A stretch of DNA of 64,000 nucleotides, taken from Fragilaria crotonensis (taxonomy: Eukaryota > Bacillariophyta > Fragilariophyceae > Fragilariales > Fragilariaceae). The notes below the pieces were generated by a model. The model ran no database searches. It worked only from the letters and a program-made list of their open reading frames with translations, and was not told the origin of the DNA. Each line of letters starts with the position of its first letter. The stretch's first letter is position 1. The stretch lies in contig JAKSYS010000028.1 in the NCBI GenBank assembly GCA_022925895.1, positions 1-64,000 on the forward strand, read 5' to 3'. The translations under genes were made by a program, and so were the position numbers. Below, in pieces: positions 44,215-55,311 of this stretch.

Positions 44215-45423
44215 TTAAAGATACTTAGGATTAACGCACCAGTCAGTTCTGGACGCGTCGTTCCCAAGACAGCCAGGAATAGGCACATTGGCGTCCTTTT
44301 GAAAACAAACGAGATCACCTTTGCAATCGAGATCGTATCTGCAATCTCCTTGGCATTCATCACATGGACTATCAACTGTGCAGGTTCGGATGGGAATGAC
44401 GAGAGGTTTCCATCCTGCAGTGGGTGCGCGAGTCGGCACGGACGGGGAAGCTAGAGGTCCGCGGCTCCCAATAGCCGGCGCTCTCGTGGGTCTCCGACTC
44501 CCAGCAACCGGAGCTGCGCTTGGAATCGAGTTCGAGCAGTATCCCCATTGAGCTGATCCCGTTCCCATGCATCCGGGAATGGTAGCCAACGGATTTGACG
44601 ATGTCCTCTTTCGACACTTGAGTGTTCCCATGCAGTCAGTATCCTTCGCGCAATTTCCTGTGCACTCTGGACATGGGTTGCTGGGAATGCAAGTGGAATT
44701 TCGATTCGAGAGCCACTTGGTGAAAGGGCTAATCGTCGGATCGTACTTGCCAGTCTGCTGATAAGCTTCCCAGAGGCTGGTGTTCGTTCTTCTCGCGGCA
44801 TCACATGTTCCGGTAAAGAGAACTTCGTACGGCTTGGGGTGGTGGTCTTGAGTCAAGCATCTTTTCCCGACGTTGCCGAAAGGATTTATTTCAAACGGAC
44901 TGTATGGGTTGAAGCCAACTAAGACTTGCATCAGGGTGCTACTGCAATTTCTAAGCTCGAATTCGTTTGTACCAATTCGTTCCAAGCAAAGGTCTTTTCT
45001 GGCGACCTTGAGTCTCCCCCCGCCCTTCGTTGGAATCCACGTGAATTGCTGAGCCGCGACTCCTGTTTTACAAGCACGGATGTTCAACACGTCGCCCTCG
45101 TTACACGAAGTGCCTTCACACTGTGCACACCAGAACCGTTCGATCCACTCTTCTTGCCAGCAGTTACCTACTTTCCAATGCATCTTCAAATTGAAACGAT
45201 AGCTGCTCTGTAGTTCCCGTCGTGTCAATGGGCGAATCTCCTGTTCGTCCTCAGTAATGGCTTCATTTTCTATCTCCAGTTCTTCGATCCATTTGTCTTC
45301 CATTTGAATCGAATTAAGTTGCCGATGACGAAGGCATCTCTCGTCCACGTTCCAGGACAAGACACGTACCGCGGCGAGCCCAAAAAGAAGCGAGAGCCTC
45401 AGTAGCATTGGAACTGGCATCAT
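44215..45423 (-). CDS. Secreted lectin-like protein with two Cys-rich modules (paralogue of the 7-8.7 kb gene)
   Basis: A 402-residue single-exon protein. Signal peptide MLLRLSLLFGLAAVRVLS after a short start, then WNVDERC as in the paralogue. The ricin-B/trefoil-like region follows (KMHWKVGNCWQEEWIERFWC, FTWIPTKGGGRLKVARKDLC, LERIGTNEFELRNC, LTQDHHPKPYE). Two Cys-rich modules come after it: NPCPECTGNCAKDTDC..GTLKC..IPGC, then a Pro/Ser linker with repeated APTAG/RAPAIG, then PCDECQGDCRYDLDCKGDLV..PIPGC. Secreted or wall-bound; carbohydrate binding inferred. Unlike the paralogue there are no introns, so one of the two copies gained or lost them. Confidence 0.85.
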   Translation of the reverse strand: MMPVPMLLRLSLLFGLAAVRVLSWNVDERCLRHRQLNSIQMEDKWIEELEIENEAITEDEQEIRPLTRRELQSSYRFNLKMHWKVGNCWQEEWIERFWCAQCEGTSCNEGDVLNIRACKTGVAAQQFTWIPTKGGGRLKVARKDLCLERIGTNEFELRNCSSTLMQVLVGFNPYSPFEINPFGNVGKRCLTQDHHPKPYEVLFTGTCDAARRTNTSLWEAYQQTGKYDPTISPFTKWLSNRNSTCIPSNPCPECTGNCAKDTDCMGTLKCRKRTSSNPLATIPGCMGTGSAQWGYCSNSIPSAAPVAGSRRPTRAPAIGSRGPLASPSVPTRAPTAGWKPLVIPIRTCTVDSPCDECQGDCRYDLDCKGDLVCFQKDANVPIPGCLGNDASRTDWCVNPKYL

Positions 45424-45980
45424 GGAAGCGATATGGAAGAAATTGTGTCAAGCTATCGGTAGATGTCGTTGTTCCATCCAGTCCTGTGTCGTTCGTGGTT
45501 CCTCGAAATCAGACGATGTAGGACTGAAATGAGGAGTAGAATTTGGATAGATTTGGGTTCGGAGTGGCGTTAACGCGTTAACACATACGACGATGTGCCA
45601 AACCTCAATGGAAGGGTATGCTCGCATTCTATACATGTGAACCGTGCTATGTAGGTCTGACTTTCAGTCGTATTCCCTTGCACGACTCCAGTTCTGTGCG
45701 GTAAAAGCAGCTTGCGACCATTTATCGTTGGATCATGTACAGTACGAAAGACTGAGTAGAATTGACGAAACTGCGGAACATTATTTCGGGGAAACCGTAT
45801 GCACCTCGACGAATGTGCGAGAGGTGTTCTTGATCATTGATTTGATACAATAAAACGCTCGAATGTCGAATACTATTTCGATTTTTGTGTTAGAAATTAG
45901 AAAGAGTGACATTGGAAAAGTTTAAACTAAACGGGAACAAGAATGTTCTGCTCAGGAAGGTCCCGCAATACACGCTTAGG
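45424..45980. other. Intergenic
   Basis: Upstream of the lectin-like gene, ending at the Harbinger left terminus. No gene recognised. Confidence 0.4.
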
Positions 45981-46225
45981 GTATGTCCATACAAGACAAC
46001 TTCGATCGAAGTTTCGAAGTTTCCAAGTGATCGAACGAATCAATTTTGGGTTCGATTTTTGTCTTCCCGAAGTGGTGTCCATACGGCGACATGAAAAAAA
46101 CTTCGATCAAAGTTTCCAACTCCCAAGTTTCTCATCGCTAGTAGTGCATGGGAGTAGTAGATTTTGCGAATGACCAGAGCAGCTAAACGTGATCATAGAT
46201 CTGCCTGCCACTGCTTGATGAGACA

Positions 46226-47676
46226 ATGTTGGTCACTACAACCTCCAAGAAAGGAAGAAGAAGTATGTCTCATTCTCATCACTTCTTATGGAATTCACGA
46301 TCTGTCACAAACAGCATAATTGCAAATGTGGCAGGTGTCGTTGCTGAGAATTTTGCAGTTAGCCATCATGATGGATTGCGAAGAGGGAGGACAAAAAAAC
46401 TAGGATCGTCACCAGGGCGGACAATTCTCGAGCGCAACAGAAGGTCCGTCAAGGACATTTACAAGCAACTTGGAAAAGTGTACTTCCGAAGGGCATACCG
46501 AATGAAGTATAGTACTTTCCACCGTCTTGCTGCAGCGCTTCGTCCATATATCATTTCTGTATCTGGGAAGAAAGGCACAACACGCTACATTCCGAATGGA
46601 CCAATTTCGCCAGATGTCCGGCTTGCATGTGCCATTCGATGGTTTGCTGGTGGGTCTCCATATGATATTATGACCACATACGGCATCGGTCACACCGACA
46701 CAATCAACAGCTGCTGGTATGTCGTGGATGCCATCAACCGACACCCCAGCTTTACAATTCAGTACCCAGACGACCACAACACGCAGCTATCTATAGCCCG
46801 CGGCTTTGCTGAAGCTTCAAGTGCGGGATTTCAGTGCTGTGCTGGGGCCATAGATGGAATCCTTATTTGGATTCATAAGCCCTCCAAGAAAGATTGCCTG
46901 GAAGTCGGGTGCGACAGTGGCAAGTTCATGTGTGCTCGAAAGAAGAAGTTTGGACTTAACTGCCAAGCAGTATGTGACGTTCGAGGTCGTATCCTGGACA
47001 TCTCCATCATGTACCCTGGATCGACTTCAGATTGTCTCGCATTCGAAGGAATGTCGCTCTTTCAGAAGCTTGAAGAGGCATTTTAGCTCCAGGATTGTGC
47101 ATCTTTGGTGACAATGCATACCTGAACACGCCATTTATGGCAACGCCGTATCCTGGAGTTTCCGGAGGGACAAAGGACGCGTACAACTTTTACCATTCAC
47201 AGTTAAGGATACGCATTGAGTGTACGTTTGGCATGCTGACACGCAGATGGGGAATTCTCAGAAGTGCAATTCCATTGAATGTCACAGTACAAAAGACCGT
47301 TGCACTTGTGCTTGCGCTTGCAAAGCTGCACAACTACTGTATAGACACTGATGGCAATTCCGATCTTATATCGACTGCCCGAGATGCTGAGTGGCAAAAT
47401 GAAGTTAACGGTGCAGTTCCTTTGGTAGCAACAAGGCAGCAGGATTCTCAGTCGGCAAGCGGCAATGAGGTCATTCCTGAGCAATTAATGCATGTCGGCC
47501 ATCATTTTAATGATATTGGTGGCCAGGCTGGTTTCCGCAACAGGCAGCGACGCTACGACTACATGAGCCGCACAGACGGAGTTCCACTTCCACGTGATCA
47601 ACTGCACTCCCTGGTTGCATCAATTGGTCTTACACGGCCGACACTACACCTCCGGCGCGGTGATCACAATACCTAA
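46226..47676 (+). CDS. Harbinger (DDE_Tnp_4) transposase, one frame change
   Basis: About 480 residues. The N-terminal part is helical (SVKDIYKQLGKVYFRRAYRM, then KYSTFHRLAAALRP), followed by the typical RLACAIRWFAGGSPYDI segment. The catalytic DDE domain shows the first acidic residue in CCAGAIDGILIWI, later blocks KFGLNCQAVCDVRGRILDIS and YPGSTSDCLAF, then GLCIFGDNAYL with the second Asp, and YNFYHSQLRIRIECTFGMLT followed by RRWG with the final Glu. At about 47085 (a run of four T) the frame must change by one missing base to link LEEAF to LAPGLCIFGDNA; everything on either side is well preserved. It should excise and insert the surrounding element, together with the partner protein. Confidence 0.87.
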
Positions 47677-47742
47677 CACAGGCATCATGCTATGCAATTC
47701 TTGCTCATCGGTTAACACCAGCCATTACTACTACTACACTAA

Positions 47743-49602
47743 TCATTTCGAACCATAGGTTCTATCAATTTCTTTGTCCACTTCTTTAATCTCGTCTTGT
47801 ACGAGACGAACTTCACTCTCATAGAATTCACGAAGTCGCTTACTGTTGCTGTCACGTGGATTGAGTTGGGCAATATTCCCCCGGTACTGTCGTGCCAAGT
47901 CACTCAGCTGGGCTCGTCGATCGAAACAGCGTTTGCGACTCTCTTCGAGGATCTTACGCTCCTCGAACGCTTGCCTCTTTCCTCCAGCTGCTTTTCTGAT
48001 GTACTTGCGAGGAGGATCTTACGTTCCTCGAATGCTTGCCTCTTTTCCTCCAGCTGCTGTTCATGATTTCGATCCACGGCTCGATCATGTATCAAAGCGC
48101 TGTTTGATTGGCGGTTTGATTCAGCAAGATCAGTAATTGAACGTGCAATGGCTCCAAGTGATTGCTGTTGAGTCTGGGAATCAGCACTCGGCGGTGCTTC
48201 CGGGCGGCGTCCTTGGCGTTCACGACTGCCACCAGAAGTAGTACTTGGAGCATGGGATGCATCCGAGGCACCGGTGTTGTTGTTAAGACGCTGCAGCGAG
48301 GATTGTAACAGTTGGTGGGCGTCAGCAACCTCCCAAAAGTACAGCAGGTAAGATGGCCGGCCATTTAGAAAGGCAGCTCTACTTTGCAATGCGCGAGCAG
48401 GTCGGCCGCGGAGAGTTCCAATGTTTGTACGATGACGACGAGGAAAAGTAGCATCTTGGGCGGATGCAGGAGATGTCTGAGAGGTCATGAAGGAGGCATT
48501 GTCGCCGTTGGCACCAATGGCCTCCTCTTCTTCATCAGCGTCCGTACTAGAATAACCTTCATCGTCTTCTTCTTGCGAAGCATCATCTTCTTGATCACGT
48601 CCACCCTCGCCTTGTCCGCTTTGTTCCCAACGACTGATAATCCTGATGAGGTCAGACCTCATGGACGAGAAGATATCTTCAATCCTTTGTGGTGTCGCTG
48701 GAGTGAGTCCAGCAACGAGGTCGTACGAACAGTTTGTGGCTTCCTGGAAGTCAAAATGGCATTCCGAAGCTGGCGCTACAGGGTTGAATGCAGAGCTGTT
48801 CCACAAATCTGAAATGACTTCAAAAACAGTTGGAGGTCTGAGTATGTGTGTTAGTTCAGAATTGTAAAAAGCAGAATCCTGTGCGAATGAAGAACAAGCA
48901 AGAAGCATAGAACAGCACCCGGCCGACACAGAGCACTCACCTAATATCTGAGTTACGTGCATCTATTTCCTGTCGTGATCTAGTATCTGCTCTCGTAAGG
49001 AAGAGGCACTTCACATTATCCTGAGTCAAGCACATGATGATGCGGAGGTAAGGCACTGACCCTCGCCAGTGCCCTCTTCCTCCACTGCCGCCGGCGCGAC
49101 CACGTAATTCAACAGGCAGGTGCACCTCGCTACGCTCTTGTGTGCTTCTCATGAGAACATCTTCGAGTCTCAGTACTACTTCACCCTTCAGGAATTCAAT
49201 GTCTACAGCATCACAAACAGGATTTCTTTCAAGCCACTCCATGATTTGGGGTCGTGTCGAGTTGTTTGCACGCGGAGCTGGAATGATGTTGAATAAATCA
49301 GCCCGCCGTTTGATTTCGTTCACGTAGTCATTATTTCGAGGACGCACCAACGAATTCTTTGGAAGGATAGACCATGGCTCTCTATCAAAAGAGAAAAGAG
49401 GTTGTTCATCATTGCGATTCAATCCAATGCATAATACGTACAGTACCTTTTTCTCATTTCCTGAGTCAATGTACACATCTCGACATAGACACCTGCCTTC
49501 GTTCGAAGCAACAGCAGGCACCTCAACACCATACTCCTCTGCATCTGAAACACTTTCTTCTTCATGATCTTGCAGTCGTGAACCTCCTTGGGAAGAACTC
49601 AT
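47743..49602 (-). CDS. Harbinger partner protein (putative DNA-binding), two exons
   Basis: Starts MSSSQGGSRLQDHEEES at 49602. Exon 1 ends at 48941, the intron (48940-48838) is GTGAGT..CAG in phase 2, and exon 2 continues from 48837. Exon 1 has NEIKRRADLFNIIPAPRANN then STRPQIMEWLERNP, a helical domain in the place where other Harbingers carry a Myb/SANT-like protein. Exon 2 holds PPTVFEVISDLWNSSAFNPV, an acidic stretch, and GRPARALQSRAAF followed by RPSYLLYFWE, ending in a coiled coil. The direct frame stops at 47904. With one more T in a run at about 47980 the coiled coil would run on (RKRCFDRRAQLSDLARQYRG) to a stop at 47743, 66 bp from the transposase end. A 65-bp duplication (about 47947 and 48012) lies in this coiled coil. 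The DNA-binding role is inferred from position. Confidence 0.7.
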
Positions 49603-49989
49603 TTTGATGCTGACACCGTCAGCAGAACAGGATGTGGTGCTCTGATATTGCAAATATTGTGTGCACGTTTGTTGCAAAAACAGGGCAGTGTACGTAAGTG
49701 CGTGTTGAGAACTTGATGTGAAAGATCAACATACAGTGTACTTTGTGTGAATCATTATCAACTAGTGGTCAAAACGAAAACGTTGGAACAGGTTATGAAA
49801 CTTGGATTGCTGAACTTGGGATAAAAATCTTTCGTCAACTTCGATCGAGATCGTGGCTGACGAAAGATGAGTCCCACTAACTCAGAAATCGAAGTTGAAT
49901 CACGAGTTGATTACTTCGACCACTTGGAAACTTCGAAACTTCGATCGAAGTTGTCTTGTATGGACATACTGAAGCCTGAAGCATACTAG

Positions 49990-51783
49990 CTCCAAACGGG
50001 TTGCAACTGTACCTCCGATAAAAAATTGCCTGCGCCAATACAAAATTGGGTCATCTCGTAGGAAACCAGTACAACTCCCTACTAGTAGAGCATGTCCATC
50101 CATAAATCCAATCCTTTGTTCACACTAAAACCTACGGCGCGCGGCGGCACTCTGCCATATCATGACCACAATGACACAGCAATCATTGAACGTCCCTCTC
50201 ATTGCTTGACAATACATGATGGTGGCAACATGGTTGCGCGTTGCTCAGAGCATGCAGTGAGGAGGAGAGAAGAAAGCAAGGTATGCGGAGTTCCATAACA
50301 ACCGACAAAGTATACTAGAGGCTGAATGGAAGGCACGATGTGAACAAACATTGTTGGCTACTAACTTGACAACACCGCCGGCAGCCAAATACTGTACAAA
50401 AAGATTCTCAAACTGCAATCAAACCCGCCGGACAACAATATGTTCTTGTTGTGCAACATTTGTTGCCAGGAAAGTGTTCACGCGGTGGAGAGGCTTGGGT
50501 CCTGGCTGTCTGCGGCACAGCTGGAAGCATTACGTTATGTTGAGAACACCAAAAATGCAGCAGGAAACAAAACACAAGCAGAGGAAGCTGTGCCTTTTCC
50601 CGGTCTCGTTGTGAAGACGAACGAACCGGGGTGCCTGGCGCGTGACACGAGGCACACCAGCGTCCCTGCAAAAACCGAGGATCACAGTGCCAGCAATAAA
50701 CGACAACAATGGCTCCAGAAAAGCAGAAGTCAAAGGATGCGAAGCCATTGAAGGATGATTTATCTCTTGCCTGTCAATATGGCAAGTCAAAAGGATGGAG
50801 GACACGAGAGCTGCTGGGGTAGGGAAGCCACACAACATCAAAAAAGAATGCGATCTTAGTTGCTTTGCTTCATCGCAACTTGTTGGCAGAGCTGGAGCAA
50901 ACAATGTGAATTCGACAACCGTGAGGCATCATAGTAGGCATGCTGGTATACACCGCAGCGGCTTTTCATAGTAGAGCAAAGTTGGAGATAGGCAAGGCGA
51001 AGCTGAGACATTGGCTTGTGAGTCACGGAAAGCAACAAACTATGACAAATGGATGGAGGAAGCAGAAGCTGAATGGCTTTGTCTTGGTGATGCTGCGAGG
51101 GAAGCAGAATGGAGGTTCTTACGCACACCATGCAACAAATGCAGAGAGCAGAGACCATGCGTATGCACGGCAAAAGAGACATGCAGCACAAAGAAAAAAT
51201 CAGCAAGCTCCTCGCCCAAAACAGCAAAAGAATCAATGCCGACAACGACGGGATCGTCGATTAGGATTTGTCGGCTGTTAAATGCGTAGAATATGTATGT
51301 TAGACATCGTGTTTGTACATCACGGTAATCATTCACGACAAACCAAGAATGGCAGCAACACGTACCACCAAACAACAAGGGAGGCGATTCCGCAACCTTT
51401 AAGCTGCTGATGGTTGCCCTCCGAATCTGGATGATCGATGAAGATGAAGACTGAAACGACGAGCACCCATTAAACAACTTGAGGGGAGTACAGACCACCA
51501 CCACGAGAGCGCAGCAAATGCAAGCATTCGCCAGTCGAACCGACACCACGCACATCGAATTGCAACACAAGTCGATGACCAAAACGATTCCTTTTTTTGG
51601 GCATGGTTGGCATCAAAATGAATCTGCCACAGCAGGATGAATCATTCATACGATGGGCTGCATACGGCATACGCATCTTTTCTGCATGGATTCTTTACCT
51701 CCAGTAGTCATGTACTGGGTTTCTACGAGCAGACACAATTTTGAGTCTATTTTATCGGAGGTACAGTTGCAACCCGTTTGGAG
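49990..51783. mobile_element. 1.8-kb DNA element with inverted repeats, family unknown
   Basis: CTCCAAACGGGTTGCAACTG starts at 49990 and its reverse complement ends at 51783. The arms match perfectly for about 34 bp and imperfectly to about 80 bp. The interior (50230-51290, plus strand) holds protein-like but scattered fragments: HNNRQSILEAEWKARCEQTL, SLACQYGKSKGWRTRELL, KKNAILVALLHRNLLAELEQ and DKWMEEAEAEWLCLG. No transposase signature was recognised. The duplicated target site is not evident. It lies only about 20 bp from the right end of the Harbinger element. Confidence 0.65.
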
Positions 51784-51917
51784 GTCGTACCTGTACCCTG
51801 TACCGAGTACTGGAGTACTAGGACGCATGTACTGTACGAAAGAACAGGGGGTCAGCGTCCTGAGTCTTGAGTTCCAGTAGGAAGACAGACGAGACTCCCA
51901 CCACAAGACGATCTTCA

Positions 51918-52963
51918 GGGAATGCCTAATGCACTAAAACTTAAGGAGCAAACTAAACACTAAACCAATCAGAATCCGCGGAGACGTCATCATTTCGAGT
52001 TTCGTCCTCAATGACTATTTGCACCCCCCTCTCTAAATAAAGCACTTCGATCGAGGCTTTGAAAAATTCGATCATGCATATTCGTATACATACATAATCT
52101 TAGACACATGTAAGAGAGGATCTTCATGTGCATTCGAGTTTTGAACTCACATTCATTTATGCAAATGCATGGGCATACGATATATACGATATACGTAATC
52201 TGTATGCACACCAAGGACTTGTATGCATACATTGTACCAGGTTGGCGTGTCTTCGTACAAATCGGCTCCTGAAATACTACGAAGACAAATCAACGATCGT
52301 CTGATACTGGATGTCTACGGAGTTTGTCGTCGTGTGTACTACAGTAGCACGTGACATGTATTGATATGAAAAACAGTAAATCGATACGAATGCAACTACT
52401 TCAGTACGAGTAATGCTACTACGACAGTACGCCATACAACATGTTTCCGTACGCCGGTGTTGTTGTCAGGTGAGACCCTTGGAAAAAATGCGATGAAAAT
52501 CAATCAAAACAGCTTCACTCCCATGGTCACTACAACTGACAGACTACAATTGCTACATGAATAGAGGATACAGATTGGAAAGTTAAAGGGTCAACTACAA
52601 GAGAATGGACCCTCAACTGTCAACAGTTGAGGGTCCATTGTCGCAAAATACAATTTAATTGTTTTGTGCTCATCCGGATGCGTACCAGTCTTTTCAAGAC
52701 CGTTTCTACGTGATTCTACCTACTGTGGACTACGTAAGTTTAATAGTGCAGTACTATTTTCCTTATCTAATTTCAAAACTGGACGTTGAAAACGTAGCGT
52801 TGCGATGCCGGCGTGCAATTTGAATATACATTTATATGCATGTATAAGATAACGATCACCTCAGATGACTATTTTTACCCCTCTCCCCTATGACGTCTCC
52901 GCGGATTCTGATTGGTTTAGGGCTTTAGTTTGCTCCTTAAGTTTTAGTGCATTAGGCATTCCC
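51918..52963. mobile_element. 1046-bp Mutator-like non-autonomous element with 9-bp target duplication
   Basis: Long inverted repeats: 51918-51990 (GGGAATGCCTAATGCACTAA...) and the reverse complement at 52891-52963, about 73 bp with two or three differences, including CCAATCAGAATCCGCGGAGA. The 9-bp sequence CGATCTTCA directly precedes (51909-51917) and directly follows (52964-52972) the element. Long inverted repeats plus a 9-bp duplication are the hallmark of Mutator-like elements. No coding capacity. A perfect 17-bp hairpin sits in the interior (52604-52639). The near-identical ends and exact target duplication point to a recent insertion. Confidence 0.88.
52604..52639. repeat. Perfect hairpin, 17-bp arms, 2-nt loop
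   Basis: AATGGACCCTCAACTGT is followed by CA and its exact reverse complement. It lies inside the Mutator-like element. It could be a replication or folding feature of the element, or a small-RNA precursor; the loop is too short for a classic miRNA. Confidence 0.9.
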
Positions 52964-53169
52964 CGATCTTCAGCATCAGCCCAGCAAGGGACACGATGAT
53001 TTGCTGCTTATGTCCTTGTTACGCACACTCCAGACTCCAGAGTACCATGGAAAGCACACCTGATTTCACATTTCACACAAAACTTTCATGGAAATCGTCA
53101 AACAACAATCGATTCTAGAGCAGAACAGTACGCAACTCCTACTCTCTCACTGAGACTCTGACACATACC

Positions 53170-54100
53170 ATGGGGACAACAGCCGCGGTGATGGCAAGCT
53201 CCACAACGACCCGTCGCTTCGTTGCGAATGCAAGACATCGCAATGCATTGACGCGACAACAACGAACCTACACCATGGCGATTGCTCGTCAGGTGTCACC
53301 ATTCATATCCGATGGTCTAGTCATGCACGAGGATCCAAATGCAAACACTTCTGTTTCCTACGAGAAAGCCCACGAGCAGCACCAAGCATATCTTCGTACC
53401 TTGCGTACCATTCTTCCCACTTTGGCATTACCTGCACTCGACCATCATCCGGATTGTGTCTTTGTCGAAGACTGTTTGGTCGCCGTTGGGAATACTGTCG
53501 TCGTGACACGTCCGGGTCATGTCTCACGGGAGGGAGAAGTGGCTTCGCTTCGTGATGTGGTGATGCAATTGGGAATGAACGTTGTGAACATGATGACTGA
53601 CGACGACAGCAGTAACGACAGTAACAAACCTCGCGTGGATGGTGGCGATGTGTTGTACACGGGACGGCACATGTATGTCGGCTTGTCGGAACGAACCAAT
53701 GCGGCAGGTGTTCAATTCTTGGAATCGGCCTTTCCAGAACTATCGGTGGTACCAGTGTGGATGCCACCACGGTCAGCGTTGCATTTGAAATCAGTCGTGA
53801 CGCATTTGGATGACGAAACGCTGGTGGCTCCCCACATCGGATGTTGGGACCAGTGTATTGACCAATATGTTGGATAGTGGTGGTTACGAAGTCATACGAC
53901 TCCCGAATACACTCATGTGCAATGTGGTTGTAGTGAATGGAAGTCATGTACTTGCGCAAGATGCAGACTGCGAGGAATCAAAGGCATTGTTGATTGCTGC
54001 ATGTCAGGAGCGGAATTTGAAAATTCATTGGTTGGATACCTCGGAATTGGCCAAGGTGGACGGTGCTCTCACATGTTGTTCCGTATTGTTAGACTGTTGA
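53170..54100 (+). CDS. DDAH: Dimethylargininase (DDAH-type amidinohydrolase), one frame change
   Basis: Hydrolyses N-omega-methylated arginines to citrulline and methylamines (guanidine-modifying superfamily). Signature blocks are present: DCVFVEDCLVAVGNTVVVTR followed by PG, DGGDVLYTG, the catalytic His region LHLKSVVTHLDDETLVAP, NVVVVNGSHVLAQDADCEES, and the nucleophile Cys in VDGALTCCSVLL near the end. After a TTR-rich N-terminal extension of about 40 residues, probably a targeting peptide, the domain is complete. The frame must change near 53831, where CCCC seems to have one C too many (LVAP to TSDVGTSVLTNML). Relatives such as arginine deiminase are less likely because of the short length, about 310 residues. 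Confidence 0.85.
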
Positions 54101-54451
54101 ATCGGATCAAATGTCTAGAGTCAAATGGTACAGAGGGTGACATGATGAAAGTATTGCAACGATACGTCATAGCATCGTCAGACGGCACAAAGTAAACGCC
54201 ACCAAGCTAAAGTGCAGGAATGGAACCCCTCTGGCACGAGCAATCTGGACTTGGCAGGGACGTTACAGTAGTGAGTCGACAAACGTTCAAAGACGCCGTA
54301 GTTAACGTAAGGTGACTTCTCTGATCTGGAGAAACCCAACTCTTGATTTCAGAGCAGCTACCATTTGATGCTTGACTCGTATGCTCGTTTGTGCCGAGAC
54401 ACTTTGTCTACTCATAGTATCATTTGCAATTCCTAGATGATGATCTATGTG
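54101..54451. other. Intergenic between convergent genes
   Basis: No gene or repeat recognised. Confidence 0.4.
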
Positions 54452-55311
54452 TTACTCAAAGTCTAAAATCAATTCCCTTGGTTGCAAATGAAACACATTC
54501 TCTTCTTCTGGCACGCTATCATCCATGAGATTCCGCACTACTTTCAAAATACTCGCCAAGGTGCATGTCATCTCCACCAATTTTCGAAAATTGGCTTCAT
54601 CGAATTGCACTCCCTTTTGGGCCTTGAGACGCATAATGAGCATGGACAGTTCGACGTCGTTGAGGCAAAGTCTTGATTCCGATCCGTGTTGACGACAGTG
54701 CTCACAATGTCGTTCAAGACTTGTCGTTCCAGATTTTGTTTGATTTGTGCTTGGATCTCGCCATTGCGTTTGACGAGTTCCGTCAATCTAGATACAGATG
54801 TGTTGGCCTTTGCAGCAATTTCGGACAAGGAGGTTTCGACCCCTTCGAGACTGTCAAAATGCGAGTGAACATAAAGTTAGTGCATGAGCAAGTATGCAAT
54901 ACCTGTCAGCAATTACAAATAGAACCCTCTACACCAACTCACGCTGTCACTTGCACTTCCAATTTGTCAATGGATTCGGACAAGATATGGTTCTGTTCCG
55001 TCAATTCGTTGGTGCTTTGTCGCAATGTGTTTTGTTCGCCACGGATGCTCCCCAACGCCTTGAGTTTGTGCGTCTGGTATGCCGCGTAGGGGGCCAAGGT
55101 AGCTGTCGCATAGGAGGCGAGTGTCACGATGCGTCCCGTGGTGAGTACTAATGTCGTGACACTTGATGCGACTTGGTTTTGAGGAGATGGGGATTGGACG
55201 AAGTGTGTCAGCATTGGAAAATGAACGATACCAACAAGGGCGAGGATACGAACCAAGAATACACCATTCCTAGCGATTTTACTCACAGCCAGCAATCCCA
55301 ACAATATCCAT
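54452..55311 (-). CDS. EF-hand/coiled-coil membrane protein, family copy B, one frame change
   Basis: Exons read 55311-55287 (MDIVGIAG, may extend upstream), 55171-54943 and 54850-54452, with GTGAGT introns; the first ends in AAG, the second in CAG. The first intron is phase 1, matching copy A. Parts: hydrophobic segment VASSVTTLVLTTGRIVTLAS, the family motif APYAAYQTHKLKALGSIRGE, a coiled coil, then the EF-hand loop TDRNQDF. Here the frame must change by one missing base (GACTTTGCC; one more T gives the loop DRNQDFCLNDVE), after which LSMLIMRLKAQKGVQFDE and the usual tail VVRNLMDD follow. Everything but that single base looks functional. The true start is unresolved: a longer frame with an ATG at 55460 runs upstream in another phase. 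Confidence 0.65.

Larger units (their letters stand above)
45981..49969. mobile_element. PIF/Harbinger DNA transposon, 4.0 kb, with transposase and partner gene
   Basis: Terminal inverted repeats begin GTATGTCCATACAAGACAAC at 45981 and, on the other strand, at 49969. The first 49 bp are identical, then a few mismatches to about 63 bp. Inside each repeat is the palindrome AACTTCGATCGAAGTT. The element carries a plus-strand transposase (46226-47676) and a convergent minus-strand two-exon gene (49602-47743), the two-gene layout known for Harbinger elements. A clean target duplication is not visible (TTA lies two bases left of the left end; TGA directly follows the right end). Near-identical ends and well-kept genes suggest recent activity. 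Confidence 0.88.

Noticed and set aside
45976-49972. Target-site duplication for the Harbinger element
   Set aside because: TTA on the left and TGA on the right do not match exactly and sit at different distances from the ends.
53321-53959. Minus-strand 212-codon frame
   Set aside because: Antisense of the DDAH gene, whose motifs are clear on the plus strand.
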